A stretch of DNA of 64,000 nt, taken from assembly GCF_000524195.1 (NCBI RefSeq), contig NW_020170406.1, positions 528,774-592,773 of the forward strand. Direction: 5' to 3'. The notes beneath the pieces were generated by a model that was not told where the DNA came from, did not search any database, and was given only the letters and a program-made list of their open reading frames with translations. Within the stretch, counting starts at the first letter, position 1, and every line of letters begins with the position of its first letter. This document shows, piece by piece, positions 1-17,533 of this stretch. The DNA comes from Echinococcus granulosus (lineage: Eukaryota > Platyhelminthes > Cestoda > Cyclophyllidea > Taeniidae). The position numbers and the translations under genes were made by a program.

Positions 1-2103
1 CAAAATATGCACTTTTCAAGTGCATCGGTCGATAAGTAGGCACCCCACCAATAAATCCATCAACTAATTCACCTCATGATTTAAGGCCATTTCATTCCCC
101 TCGTTATTCATCTCCGAGTTCACATGGTGTCAGCAAATTGGCAACAATGATTTCCTCTATTTTCTCTTGCGTACTGGACAATTTGGCCTTAAAATTGATT
201 GAATGATGTATTTTATTAAATCTCAGTTGGGGCTGTGTTTAGTAAACCCGTAGTAGTACCAGCATTCATGCGAGGACACCATTTGGATCTAACTCCTCAA
301 ACTCCACATGGCTGTTACCAGTACAATCTGTTGCCATAAATGAAAATCTTCATTCCCTTTAATCAGGCCGACATGGATGAAGGATAATCCGTGTTCTTGC
401 ATATGGTAGGTCAAATGAGGTCGAGTAAACAATTGAATCTTAGCCTATGCTACCAACACCTGTAAATAGGTGCCTTCCGAACGTCCATGTACCGGTGATT
501 TTCATCCATAACTTAAACCGAAGTTATTTATGGCCACTTTATTAAAATTAATAGATAACAAAGTAGCCTTAACTTTACTAAGTTAGACCATCTAAGTCAT
601 GCAGATAAGATCGGTTGCATTGTTGGAAAAATCATCACCTACAATAAATCTGAAATTTCTAATTTTCTGCCCAATTAACCAACGAAAACATATAAAAATT
701 ACGCTTTGTACACGTTTAGACAGCTAAACTGTGAAGAGCGGCCTGGATTGTCTCAAATTTAAATTGAGGCTTCATTGACCTCCACAAAAATTGATTGCAC
801 CTTGTTGGAGAAACTCTCACTTTTGTCAGGTTATGCTGAACTCTAATTTTAAATTTAAAAGAGAACAATACTTTAATTAAGGTTGTGCGGAGAACATGTT
901 TTAACGTCACATTTCAGTCTTCCCATGTCTGCTAGACAAAAAAAATCAATAACTCTGCATACAGCAATTAAAAATCGGTTAATTCGCAGCTGTTAGTACA
1001 CCTAATGATGACTCATCACCACGGTATCGGAAAATCGATACGGTGTGAATGGCTGTCAGAAAGTCACTTTTATGAACAAAAAATAACGACCTTAGATCCC
1101 CAACTGCTTGCTTGCACAATTAATTGGACTTCAAAGAGAAACAACACATTATGGTACGTTCAAAACAGACCGACTTTTCCTCAGATGAAGTCTACCAAGT
1201 CAGGACCGGTTTACAATCTTCCACACGCTTGCCCAAAAACTAAACTGATCAACTGATGACAGCTTTCGTTCATGCGGCCCATTCACCAAACCCACAGCAG
1301 ATTACCCCTCATTGAGGGGCGAACATCCGAAACCAACCGCATACCCACGCTAATTGATAGAAGCCCATTCCCATTCACCGGAATCGCCTTCGGTATCATG
1401 ACAGATGGTACATCATAAATCACAACCTTGAAAACATTCACTCAGGCAGATATAAATCCGAATCGTTTACGTCGGCGCCCAAAAGGGCGGGGACACACCA
1501 ACCCACACTCACTTGAGATGTGAACGAAGCCTGGCGTCGCCCATTCCCCTCCCCCCACCCCAAGGCTGTCCACTGAACTAGAAAACAGGGGCCCCCAAAA
1601 CCATCCAAGACGCTAAGGCTGTCTGGACATGAGACCGGCCCATTGTTAAATTCGTGCCCGTGTGCCCGTCCTCAAAGCACAAATCCAGATTGTGGGATAG
1701 CACGTTTATTCAACACAAGTTTACTTCGTATAAAACGATCAGAGTGGGCAAAACTCAGGTTGCTCACAGGGGCGAAGCGAGTCTGCCAGAGTACCACAAA
1801 GCGCAGGCGTTACAGAAAGGAGGTTTCAGTATGTACAGAGGCGAAAATGCATTGGGGATTGCAAAGAGATGGAAATGGATCAACAAACACTAACCAAGAT
1901 AGTTCACGCGCGCACGCACACAAAGGTCAGAGCTACTCTATTCAAACATTACAAAAAATAAGAAACAGCGTTAGTGATAAAGTAGACAGACAGAGACAGT
2001 TAGAGAGAAGGGGAGAGGGAGTAAGGATGTGACAAAAATGCCCAAGATATACGAGAAGAGGAACAACAGATAAAACCGGCTTCATAGCAGTTGGTACGAG
2101 CGA
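1..2103. other. Region 3' of CtBP, no gene recognised
   Basis: AT-rich to about 1.25 kb, then somewhat more GC- and C-rich (1.26-1.68 kb). Several open frames of 60-130 codons exist on both strands (for example 1643-2032 plus), but none has recognisable domain content or convincing splice sites. The part nearest CtBP may be its 3' UTR. Confidence 0.5.
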
Positions 2104-2109
2104 TTTATT
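2104..2109 (-). terminator. AATAAA poly(A) signal of CtBP
   Basis: Minus-strand AATAAA begins 10 nt after the CtBP stop codon. If used, the 3' UTR would be only a few tens of nt long. A second AATAAA lies on the same strand at 1705-1710 and could serve a longer 3' UTR. Confidence 0.4.
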
Positions 2110-2119
2110 TGCCTCTTCG

Positions 2120-5052
<2,933 letters not shown>

Positions 5053-7950
5053 TCGATTGTAGTCTTTGCTTGATGAAAAACCTTGCCAAATTGACCAAAA
5101 TCAAAATAAAAAAGGATCTGGTGGAAGAGTAGCGTCGGACGAGACTCTAACGTTCGTAATGACGCAGGCGAATGACATACGAAGGAGTGATATTTTCATT
5201 TTCAAGCAAATCATTCCAGGCCGAGGTTCCTTAGCATTAATGCTAACACGCTTTAGGCCGCGTGCGCGTGCATGCTCGCGTGCGTATGTGTGTGCCTATG
5301 TGCGCGCATAACATCGTTTCAACCACCACCCACCGATAGAAAATCGAAGACACGCCGCAGACAAAGCTTTAAGGACCTAGAGGGAGAGAGAGAGAGCGAG
5401 GGGAGAGGACGCGAGGGTGTACACTGATGGGCGTGTGTGCGTGTGAGTACGACAGAATTTTTGCCCATCACTGGTTCCCCTTCCCCCCGTTCCTTGGACT
5501 CCCTCTTTAGCTCTCAGCTAGACTGTCGCATAGCTTGACAACAAATGTTGACTTGGTTTAGGCAGACGCACTAGCGTTTTTTTCCACACGTACACAGTGT
5601 GGATGTAGTAGGTAGAACCATTGCACGCTTCAATAGCGCTCGCACGTCCGGACATGAAAGCTAGGGCGTGGTCCGTGACACACGAACAAACGAACCTAAA
5701 AAAAGCAAAATTTACGAGCCCTTTTTTGAGTTCACGCTTGACTTAGTTTTCTAGAGGTCTCTGATTCGGGTGCCTTAAATAAAGTGAGCCGTATTAAGCA
5801 AATTTTGGCAGTACTACCCTCACTAAGATTCTATTTCATTCAATAAATTCAACTTGGTTTACTCAAGTTGTAATAAAAGCAGCCAGTAGATGTTGAGCTG
5901 TATCTGGTTTTCGCCCTACCCGTCTGGCCGGAAATGAGTCATAATACGCCCTCCCCTTTAGGGTGAGGTAGGATTGCACAAACGAATGTGTGGGTTACAC
6001 AGACATGACTTTGGTGGTTTTTTCATTGCTTTGGTTTCCAAGCTCAGACTTGGTTACTTACGCACGCTTGAGGGAACTATCCTTGCCTAGCCTGGCACAA
6101 AGAAAAACAATGAATCGTGTACGCGCACACACACACGCACACGTGATTAGACGAAAACTGGGCCCAATACACACGCGCAGGCACACCTACAAACGCATGA
6201 ACATATGCTCGCATGTGTACACTGTCTGGGACATGCACACACGCACCGCTACACCAGTCCACACACTTATATTCTACATTAAAACCTGTGTCCGCAGTAT
6301 GAAACACCACGCTAAATAAGCGCGCGTACGCGAGTGTGTGCATATGTATATGTGTTTATGTCTTATATGTGACTTTGTAGTCGAGGCTCTCCGCCCCTAC
6401 TTCCTAGGCGTGCGTGCGTGCGTGCTGGTAATTAGGGCACATACACACACACGCCTGGTTAATCGAGCCATTTCGGGTTAATCCTACACCGTCGCATAGG
6501 TGGGACGCGCAGTAAAACAAATTCCAAAATCTTGACACACTAGACTCATTTGTGCACTTCCCGACCGATCGATGTATTGATTTGCACATGGTGTAAGAGT
6601 ACATATGCCGTTTGAACAGTAATCACAGTTCCTCACGTATAAGGTGCATCCAAGTCGAGTTATCATCTAATGCAAATGTAGAATGCTTCAATATTGTTTA
6701 GGGTTTTTTTATTTGCACTACAGTAGACTTCCCGCATATCATTTTATTTCACACACACATACACGCACAGTTCTCTCAAACCACCTACATCCTTCTCAGG
6801 TAACAGAATTGTGTACTTTAAAAAAAGAGCACGTTGGGCCGGCCTAGTAGTTAGAACCTCATATTTCCTGTTTGCGCTTGCATAAAACTAAGATCTGCGT
6901 GTGTGTGTGTGTGTGTGTGTGTAAATGCAGGACTATTTACCACAGTAGAAAAAAAAGTTTAAATGAAAATGAGGCAAAACTTGTCAGGTGTCAGTTGGCA
7001 ACACCGCCAAAGGCAAGCCTAAATAACAAGTGTGGCGCGTTGCTGATGGCTCTTGTGACCATTCCAGGGTCAAGTGTGATCCCTTGATGAGCGGAAGAAA
7101 TTTAATTGATATTGGCTCATCCCCTATTCCCATACTGCTGCAATGAATCTCTCTGACCATAATTCTCACTTTAAAGCCTAACATCCATTTACATAATGCC
7201 TGACAATATGCTAATGGGATATGTTACTGGGTCGGGCTTACAGTGTGTGGAATGGCATGCAGTAATTTATTCTAGATAATATCGATATGTAGCCTCTACA
7301 AAAACACCCATTAATATGCAGAACATCTGGGCTCTATTGCTCTAATCTTAGAATGAAGCCAATAATCCGAAAACAACCACCCAATTGCGGCCCTATTTAC
7401 CAGCCTTGTCACGTCTCCCGCCATTTTTACCTGACCCTACCCGTGACTCGGCTTGGTGGGGGTAGGACGGGGAGATTGAGACGTCGTGACGTTTGTGGCA
7501 TTGTCAATTCTAGCTTGAACTCCAGCTGCTATCGGTAACTCATCGACGTGACCTACTGTGACAGACTGTTGCATTTGAATCACATGCGCAAAAAGCGCAA
7601 AAAAATGAGTCAGATTGGTCTATTCAACTGTATCCTGCCTCTCTATCTACCTGAGAGAGTGTGTATGTGTGTATGTTTGCAGGCTTGCAACATCGTGCGT
7701 CCAGCAAGTGGAACACACTTGCCATGTGAGGAGTCTTTCTTTGAAGTTTAATCGGGGTGGTTTACGTCGGCGTGTAATTTTATTACACCAGCGAGGATTT
7801 GATGCAAGACAGGATGCGCGCTTGTGTGTGTATGTGTGCCTTCAATTACCCACGGAAGCCCTATTTTCATTCAAAATTGCTACTTATTTAGTAATTCAAC
7901 CTCTGAAATGACTAGCAGACCATGCAACATCAGTTACCATTCCTAGGCGG
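5053..7950. promoter_or_regulatory. CpG- and TG/CA-rich region upstream of CtBP
   Basis: This stretch differs from the AT-rich rest of the window. It contains alternating purine-pyrimidine CG/TG runs (5258-5311, 6316-6360, 6408-6427), GA-rich tracts (about 5382-5430), CA-rich runs (6120-6250) and a (GT)12 microsatellite. It lies directly upstream of the CtBP first exon, so it probably holds that gene's promoter and unmapped 5' UTR. No TATA box or start site can be assigned by eye, and open frames here are compositional. Confidence 0.4.
6899..6922. repeat. (GT)12 microsatellite
   Basis: Twelve uninterrupted GT dinucleotides are visible. It is likely length-polymorphic. Confidence 0.95.
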
Positions 7951-10900
7951 ATCCACGTACCGTTTACAAGTGCATCACAGGATAAATGAGGATTGAAGCG
8001 TTCTGCTTAAAAAGGGAAAATCGTTGCAATTTTTAGAATCTGAAATGTACGAATCGAAATAACTCCTTGGGTCCGATTTGACCTTGTTTGAGAAAATTCA
8101 TTTGGGAAAAAAAAATACTATTTAAACACTGAATGAGAAAAAACACAGGCAGATTATAACGTTAACGACAAAGGTAACACGAATGAAAAGTTTTGGGCAT
8201 TCCAATCTATTAGAGATTCTTAATTTCGTAAATGAACTAGGCTTAGGACCACCTTGGTGAAGAATGTTGAGCCAAAAGCTTTAACCGATTTTTTACCTCC
8301 TACACACGAATGGGCAGTGAGGTTTGGCGTGGCTACCATTCTGATAATATCAACTCATACAATTTGTATTTATAATAAACTGGACAGATGCCAAAGCGTC
8401 AAAGCACAATAACATAGATGCATAGTATTTTTGTACAATTAAGAGTTTATTCGAATCTCCGAAAGATAGGCTGATTCTCATTCGCTCTGTGACGTAAGAT
8501 TTCAGTCGGTTGTGTAAGCTAACCTTCAGGCAAGTCGAACTGATGGTATGCCAATTACAAAAGCCAAAGTGGCGATATGAAATACACGCTGCTGACTCGT
8601 GCAACAAAGCTGAACTTTGTTTCGAAAAACACAAAAGTTTTTGGTGACTCACTGTAAAATCAACAACAAAAACTCAAATGCCAATCAAGACAAAAACCCT
8701 AATGGTTTTACGCTGCTGTAAAGATTTGTTGAGGTCAGGTTTTATTGACCTTCCCGCATCCGGGCGATTATCGTCAAGTTGGACGTGACCTTTTGAATAA
8801 TGCTCAGGTGAAGCCTCACTTTTACCCTCTATCAAGAAAATTACACAACTGCATTCATTTGTCCTGAATTCACATTATTTTACAAAATATGCAAATATGG
8901 AATAGTGTTCCACTTTTTCTAGCTGCAAATGCAACAACGAGTTATGGCTATCTGGCTAACCTTGTCCTAAGATGAGGGATTCACCTTCCTTTTAACTTGG
9001 TGTTGCGAAAACAGCTGATTCACACTAGACTAGCTAAGTTATTAACAAAAATAAGGTAAAAAAGACTATCTTAAATGGCCTATTATTCAGTAGTATTTTA
9101 GGACTTGAGTAACAATACAGTATTATAGCTTTTCAATCTGTCACTTACCACTCAGGCTTACCCACCACAGGATGCAAAAATGTTCCCATTTAACTAATTG
9201 CATCACTGCTACTAGGTAGTGAGGTGCTAAGTAAGTTCAATTACTTTGCATTTCAAGCAGCTTGTTATGAAACCATGGTGTCAAAGGAGTTGTAAAAATC
9301 AAATCCGAGTTTCCTGACCACGAGATATTCTTGATTTTACACATCACCATAGCAATGAAAAACATTACTACTTTTATTGCCAGTAAGTGAATAGTAATTC
9401 GAAAAACTGAACAGAAATATTACCCCAAGTTAATGAAATTAAAGCAGACTTTTAAAAAAAAGAAAGGGCAAATTTATCAATAAAGGCTTGTCATACAGCT
9501 TCTTAGGCCAGTACATATTTTACAGAAGATTTCATAATAAAAACACGGAAAGGGTGGAAGGTTGGGTATCACAGACTCCATGAACTCTTCCCCAGGCCAC
9601 ATCCTTTTTAACAAAAATAATGTTATTTTCAAATTTTGTTAGGCAAAATATTAAATGAGACATTAAGTGGAGATAAAGTAAAGTTGAAGGCACTGGTACG
9701 TTCCATTTTTAAGGCGAATTTGGCATATTTATCCATGGACGTTGGGTGGATTAAGTGAAATTCAGTCATTTGTGAACTCACCTCAATTTATACTAATTAA
9801 CCATGCTATAACTTCGTAAAAGTATATTTAGAAAGTGCCTCCAACTCACTAGCAAAATGTAATCTCAACATTTTTTGACGAAAATAAAAATGTTTATGCT
9901 CTCTGAACCGAATTAAGACACCGTAAAGTAGGACAAATAGTAGGGGAACGTCGCACGGTTTAAAGCCCTTAAAGCTTCTATTCTCCAACATTGTTTAATT
10001 TCTTCAAGTGCAAAAAAGCAGACTGGCTTCTTACCAATCACACCTTCCCATTACAAATCCAATTTTTCAATTTCAAACTATGAGCAGAATACGAAGTGAT
10101 GTATGCGTACCAGTATATTTTTTTTTCATTGTTCTAAGGACAATTGGTTTGTAGCACAACTGCGTGAACCACTTTCAAAAGGTGCTTCAAAATATTATAG
10201 GTCAGAGGTTTGAATTCAGAGTGCCTCTCAGACAGAAGATAAAAAAGAATTCTTTCCATCTAAAACTACAAGCATAGCAAAACTAACTGCTGAATTTAAA
10301 CCCCAGGGTTCATTTTCATGAAGCATAAAGTATAATCAGTTATATCTTTCGGGAAATTTATGTCTTTCGTGCTACGGCATTTATTTATAGTCCTGCCCTA
10401 TAATTTTATTTCGTTCGTTACGTTAAATAAATAGATGTGGAAGACCTTTTTGTAATCCTATAAACCATAATTTTAAACCTGTGTGCTATAACCGTGACAA
10501 CTTGGTAAATTTGAAGCCATTCTGCAACAGTAGCCTCTCGATTTGTGTTAATGAATGTAAGAGGAAACGCTGATAACCGGAAAAGTGCGGATAATGCGTG
10601 GCCGAGTTAACTATATTTCGTGACGGCCATTCGTCTGATATACGCACAACTCCCAGAAACTAGCTTTGGGCAAACTCTAGAAGCGAAGTCGAATTCAATT
10701 TCTGACAAGATGTTGTTTTCATGATTTTGCGGCTGGACGATCAAGCGGTGCTGTCCAAAATTCCAGCGAACTTCTTCAGCTTACCTTTTGCTTTAATTAC
10801 ATCGCGTACTATATGCATCAACATCCATTTCTGCTTCAGTTTGTGAGTATACTTCCATTCCCCTATTTCCTTCCGCCTTTCTATCAATTGTATAATAGGT

Positions 10901-13900
10901 GAGATAAAATTAAGGAATGCGACACTTGATGTAATACGTGACGGGGTGTAAAGACAAGTAAACGATTAAACTAGTTTCAAATATTTTGTCAGATATCTAT
11001 GTAGCTGTTGAGATAAAACAGTTGTTCTAACATTCGCAGCACATTTAATTCAAAATGAGAGGATTCTAAACATTTTTACTACCAAAACTGTAGCCTTTCC
11101 TTTTAGTCATTATCGACATACCTTCATGTGTACATACATACATGTATATGTAGAAAGACCCATTGTAATTAACACTTATTAAACGGCAAATAATAGGGGG
11201 AAGGAATAATTTGTCGTTGAATAGTCAAGAACCTCCCATAATTTAAAAAAGAGATTTTTACTATAATCATAAAACAGTCAGAAAGTCGGAATTCCCACTA
11301 TGATGTTATCGCACGATATAAATAAGTGGGGATTTAGTGGTCCTTCTATAGGTATGTCTGTTTTGTTAAGCTTATTGATCACACATAAACAAAACAATTT
11401 TTAAGTGTTTTTTACCTCAAATTGCGCACTTGTAGCACAATACTTCTCCTTGAAAACAGTGCTTTATCAGTTGCTAGTTTAATAATTTGCCATGGACTGG
11501 AGCAAATATGGCAGCCGTAGATTTTGAATGTGGAAATAAATGAGCTAGAAACAAGAAATCAATCCACAGGAAAACTGTTTTCCACCGTTTGAAGGTTCTG
11601 TTTAATTTATATATAACGATTTATGTGGAAAGTGGACTCTTGCCAAAAGTTGGATTTCCAGACAGCCCCTTATGATGACAAATGTTGGACGGAGGGAAGG
11701 TAGGAGGGAGGGGGAGTAGGGGGTATTTAAGGCCAACAATTCTGCTTAATTTATCACTTAAAGTTTGATTAAAGTGTCACTGTACGCAGTCGAAAAGAGG
11801 AAATCAGACACACGGCCTCTTGGAGAATATAATCCCGAGGCTTAGGCAGCAGACACAGTCGAATGAATCACTAAGGCCTGTGTGTGTGTGTGCAATTGAT
11901 ATCTCTCAATCCTGTCATACCGGTTGTTAACAGAAGATCAGCTCATGAAACGCCTCTGCGATGCAAAATCAGTATCATACTTGATTAGCCAACATTTTCT
12001 CCAGAATTAATCCCCAACTTTATGGTCAAATTAAAATAAATTCGGCACAGGAATAATGACCCATGTATCGATATGCGTTTATGACTGAAGAATAAATAGA
12101 CAAGATGTTTAAGTCCCCTCACGTAGCCTTAAAGTCTGCTAATTTTCCCGAAGATTATGGCTCATTATCAGACCTAATTTGAGTTAGGATTTATCCCCTT
12201 TCATAACAAATTTCAGACTAAACAGTGATTATAAATCTCCTTAATAAGATTGTCAGCACGTCCGTAGAGTCTAAAGTGTAGAAAGGGGAATCCCAGGTTT
12301 TACCTAAAAAATCTCAACTATGTAACTTTCACATTAGTTAAAAGTGAAATCAAGCTACTTAAAGCACCTTAATGTAGGACAACGAGTGGACAAAGCGGTT
12401 CTCTTTCATGATTTGAATTTCGAATTCTTAAATTGCTATTAGTATCTTGCAGTAGAAGTTAAAAGAAAACGACAAATTTTACCTAAAAGGAACTTTTTTA
12501 GTGTTTTGGTAAAAAGCGGCGTCCAAGGACACTTGTCTGAATATTTTTTTAACACAGAACAGATATCTAGTAAGATTAAATTTTACACTGTGGCGTCTGT
12601 CTGAGATATACTCTAAAAACAGCACATTGTAACATCGTGTTGATAAATTAGGTGAGTTAATGTCGGAAAATACCATGATTTTTATTGCGTTTTTCAGTAG
12701 AATTAAAACGCTCCCCTTTGGGGTTGTACAAAATCTCTGCCAGTTGCAGCAAGGGTGTGCTGCACAATTTTTCCTTTTTCTTTTTCAATAGATGTGCACC
12801 AGAATGAAAATGTAAAAATAGAAGAAAATACTCTCATTTAAGTGCGCATTTCCAATTTGTAAACATCACATTGGCTACAAAATAGCTATCCATATTTATC
12901 AGAGTTGAAAGTATGCACGCTGTTCCCCTTACCATATTTCAATGACTAGTTTTTCTTTAAGTGATGCTGAAAGAGAATGAAGGAATACTGTCAAAAAATC
13001 ATAGCTAAGTCAAACTAACAAATTAATGAAATTTTGAGTGTACCACTCTCGAAATGACAGATATCACTGAAAAACTAGCGCACCTTTTCCGTACTTACAA
13101 ACATCTTCAATGAGAAATCTCATCAGCCGCACTTATATGCGGTGATAGGAGGAATTTAAGCGTCTCCTTAATAACTCTTTGAAGTAATGTGGTTAATATC
13201 CAGTCATAAGGGTGTAGAGCCATTGTAATGCAATGATTTGTAGTTCTCTTCTCTGCTGATTGGACTACAGTAACCTCTGCATGAGTACTTCAATACTGGA
13301 CTTCTCATCTCATGTAATATATCCAATTGAAATAGCTAAAGCTGGATAGGAGTTGCAAAATTGTACTGCGATTGATATTTTTCAACCGTATTTACCAAGC
13401 AAATAGCTTTAAAACAAACGAAGTCATTTATAATTAATACAAAACATTCAACCAACCTTGCTGGACTTTAAACATGGTATACTTGATTCATGGTATATTT
13501 ATATTTCGCAAAACCCAATATTTCTTTGAAATCATTTATGATATCACCTGCCAGTGAATAAATAATGCGCTTCAAGAAGGAATGCATCCAGACAATCGTG
13601 ATAAACGCCAAGTTTGCAAAGCTTACCGAATAATCCAATTTGAGAGGTAGAATGTCTAACCACCATGTGGAATTTTGCTGGGCTCTCAGAAGCTCAGCTT
13701 CAAGTGTCCCCAAGCAATCGTAATAAGAGGCGATACTGAAGACGTCCAAAAAATTTCTTTTTTTAGAAATGCAGCACCACTGCTCATTCCAATAGGTAAT
13801 GACACTACAGCCGATTCTTTAAGAGATTAATTTGCAGTTGTTTCACAAAATAGGCAAAAAGTGGTCCGTTACAACGAAGTCAGAATAAGGCGAATGTCAG

Positions 13901-16900
13901 TTGCTTGTTTGCGTTGAAGGAGGGATCGAAAAGGGGGTCAATTGAATTGCAAAAGAACAATGAGATACCTTTAGATTGACTTCTGTCAATAAAATCGACG
14001 ATTTTTTTTCTAACATGCAAATTAATTGTCCAACTCCTAGTAACATAATAATCCCAATGGACTTATAGTTATTCCTGTGCTTCCAGGTGGGACATTTTGA
14101 CGATTTAGTGCATTTGTTATCCGTGTTCGTGTGTTTAGCTGTTCCAATATGACTTGTGGGCTTCTGTGATAAAAACCTAGGGAGGAGGCTTTCATGGATA
14201 AATTTTTTAATGTATAATTAAAATAATAAGTGCAGGCTCTAAAAAAACGCGATGGAATTTGGTTTTGAATTATCTGAATGTGGGGAGAATGATAAGAATT
14301 TTTCAAGCAGTTACAACAGTGATATAGTTTGCAATTTTTTTCACTTGGAGGAATTATTACTAGAACATCAGTGTTGAGATTCTAATTAAACAGAACACGT
14401 GGTAAGTACTTGGGAAGGGAGTGGGCAGCTGGGACAGCAATTAAGCCCCCAAACCAATCATTAAGTAGAAATGGGACAAATCGGAAAAATAAGGACTCAT
14501 AAATATCATTTTAATGGATACTTTAACATTTTTGCCTCCATTTGGGTATAACAGCAGCATATTAAGTGGCCTTGTGTAATCAGTACCTGGATCTCAAGGG
14601 GAAAATGATCACTTCGGTTCGGGTGTCCGATTATTCCTGTTTGACATCTGCATCAACAATTTAGAACTGGATAATTTACTTGTTACTTAAAAGTCAATTA
14701 AGAAATGAAAATATCTTTTAAAAAAGACCAGACCACTTCTACCTTATTGTTTTCAACTTGACCAATCCGTTTGCGACACAATTTAATGCAACTAGTTATC
14801 GCAAACAGTCAAATTACGCGAGGCTTAAAAAAGAAAACTGGAACGCCGCGTACATGTGACACTAGCAGTGGACGTGTCAAAAAGTCGGTGAGGTGAAAGT
14901 TTTCGTGCTTTTAAAAATGTTAAGCGAAATTCGTAAACAAATATTTCCCGACAGTTAATAAATAATAGACATTCTATGAATTACCATAGTCGAGCACAAA
15001 AAAAGTTATATTTTTCCGGTTTATCTAAAAAAGTAGAGAAAAAGGCAAATCTCCTCATGTGATCTGGCGCATTTTTAATGCTTATCTACTCTATGAGTTC
15101 ATTCAAATCACCTCTTTTGTGTCATTTAGAAAATGATGCTGAAACATATAAGGCCGTAGGAAAATGTCATTTGAACTTTCAAGCCCAAACTTCTATCCTA
15201 CGTTTCAATCAGTCAAGTGTTTGTAATATCATCTTGGAACATTAAAAGTACAATGGGAATTTACTAAAGCGACTTTTTAATTACTGAAAAGTAATGACAA
15301 TTACCATGCAAAATAAAATGGATAATGTGGAAGAGTGGAACGTCAGGAGATGTTCATATTCATTTATGGTAGGGAGTAGTGGTACGTTCTGTAGTTTTCA
15401 TAGAATTGCAAAGATTATACTGCAGAATCATTTTTAAATAGCTTCTGATAGGACCCTTAATTCCTCATAGCATCAAAGTGTTTCCACCCAAAAGCCTCTC
15501 TTTGCAAGTACTTAGAACTTGGTTAACCCGTTCCAGAATTTGTTTATTGGAAAGTCCAAGTACCTTGAGCCAATTCAGTCCCAGGTTCCAAAATCTCGTC
15601 CCACTTCCACAACTTACTGAATTGAAAAGGACGGAAGGTGTATACACTTTATTAACTCCATTGAATTTATTTGTTAGCGGGATTTAAAGAGCACAGAGTC
15701 ATCTATTCAAGACAAAATTTTTCATCCGTCACGAGGGGGTGGTCTAGGGAAAGGGTTGGGACGGGGAAGGGATGATTGATAGGTGAGTACATGAGAAATA
15801 GAGGGCTAGGCTGGCGGGGTGGGGGTTAAAAGACTCTGAAGTAATTAGTTCTAACTAATACCAACATAATACCAAACCGAAGTCTTAGCTCCTTAAAATT
15901 GGAGCTCACTATTGGCGCGCTGATCTAGACTGATATTAAGAGCGCACTTTTTAATGTAAAGACATAATTCTAATTAAACATTTTCAATATTACCTTAGTA
16001 GAATCCTGTACAAATAAATAAAGTTAAATGTAAACACTAACACGGAGAAAAGCATGTCCGGCTTTGTTCAAACAAATGTGAATGTAATTCGATATATGAT
16101 AGCTCTATTTACATTAGAGACGTAAAAACTGGCGAAATAAATCATGTACCGAAGTGTGTGTGCCAGAAACTTGGCATACAAGGGATGTTCGGATTTATTC
16201 CTATGTCCAAAAATGGGTTTACTTTCGGTAGTAGCCCAAGTCTTATGGCGTTAGTGGAAGGAACATTACTGCCACTGTGGATCCACATTCCAACCCATTC
16301 CAATCAAAGCATTAGTATCCACATTTGCATGAGATCTTAAACCTACTCATATATATACATACATATATATATGTGTATAGGAAAAGCCACCTCGTAAAAA
16401 TTCCACAGAGGGACCGAGTTCCTAGCCAATTGGGAGAGCATCAAACTTCAGACATTCAGAGGCTATTACAATCGAAGCTTTGTACAAAAAAGGGGAGAAC
16501 GCGATGTAATTAAACTTCACATTGGGAGTCTCAACGGCTTTCACTACTCGTCACTATCACATCCCCTTGCGACTGACCAGAGTAGATGTACCTCCCCAAT
16601 AAGCAGATAAGAAGGGAAAGAGGAACTTTAAACCACTTTTGGGACTGCAGGAAGATAAGAATTAATCGGAAGCAGGTGATGTTACACAGGGCTTTCCCTC
16701 TACCTCGCATCTATGGTACGCACAAATTAGTCATGATGAGAGTGGATGAGTCTACCAAAAGATGGACACGTATACACTCATTTGCATGCCCGCAACGCAA
16801 TTCCCTAGAGTTTCTCCCTCTGCTGGGGACAATCGATAACTAACCGGGTGGTTTTTGTGGATCCACGCAGTTGGATGAAGTTTTTTGCCCAGTCTTCTGC

Positions 16901-17533
16901 TTTAGGTTTCCCCGGCTTGTTGACTGCCTTCTACCTGGGAGGGAAGGAAGCGACAGAGGTATGGAAGAAAAGAATGAGCCGCTTTAGCAGTCTCTTTTTT
17001 CCACTCAGTGGCATAGTCGTACAACCGATTAATCGTCCACATTGGCCTAACTTCCCGAGTCAGATCAAATGAGGTATTCCCATCACCTTTCTGAACAGGA
17101 AAAGTAGTACAAGTGAATGGTCAAAGGGTTTTAATTACCATAATCGCTTAAAACTGTAATTTTAAATCCAAATACTCATATTACGTGAGTGTAAGTCATT
17201 GCAATTTATTTGAATATAGGAAAACCATAAATCCTACTCCCTGTTTTCAAATTTTTAGAATTATTTTTCGCTGAGAGGGAGATTTTGGCATTGGGATATT
17301 CACTCACATATTTTATTTCTCGCAGAAAGAGTGTTAGGTTTCGATATTTTTTTAATAAAGTAAAATATTAAAGAATAAATAGTGGTAAGACTGAGAAGTG
17401 TAACATTAAAATAAAGTGAAAGTGTTGTATTGTTGAAACAACTTCTCGAGTCACTGGCTGGTATTAAATCAAGTTAAACACTTTATTGATTGTATAAAAT
17501 AAGTTCTAAAGTCCATTTTCTCATCCATTTAAC
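7951..17533. other. Gene-poor AT-rich stretch
   Basis: No open frame longer than about 95 codons and no pair of plausible splice sites around coding-like sequence. Minor contents are a GT run near 11,879 and an AT-rich TATA/CATA microsatellite at about 16,350-16,380. At 16,150-17,090 there is a slightly GC-richer block with several adjacent 60-85-codon frames that could be an old decayed element. A degenerate short motif shared with 18.66 kb occurs at 10.15 and 14.77 kb. I see nothing else. Confidence 0.5.

Noticed and set aside
1643..2032. 129-codon plus-strand frame
   Set aside because: No domain, no splice context, and an overlapping alternative frame. It lies in probable 3' UTR or intergenic DNA.
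6835..6900. SINE-like A-box sequence (GGCCTAGTAGTTAGAACC)
   Set aside because: No B box follows and no second copy was found in the window.
16150..17090. Stack of adjacent 60-85-codon frames
   Set aside because: No recognisable transposon or gene motif on either strand and no repeat partner in the window. Noted only as a possible decayed element.
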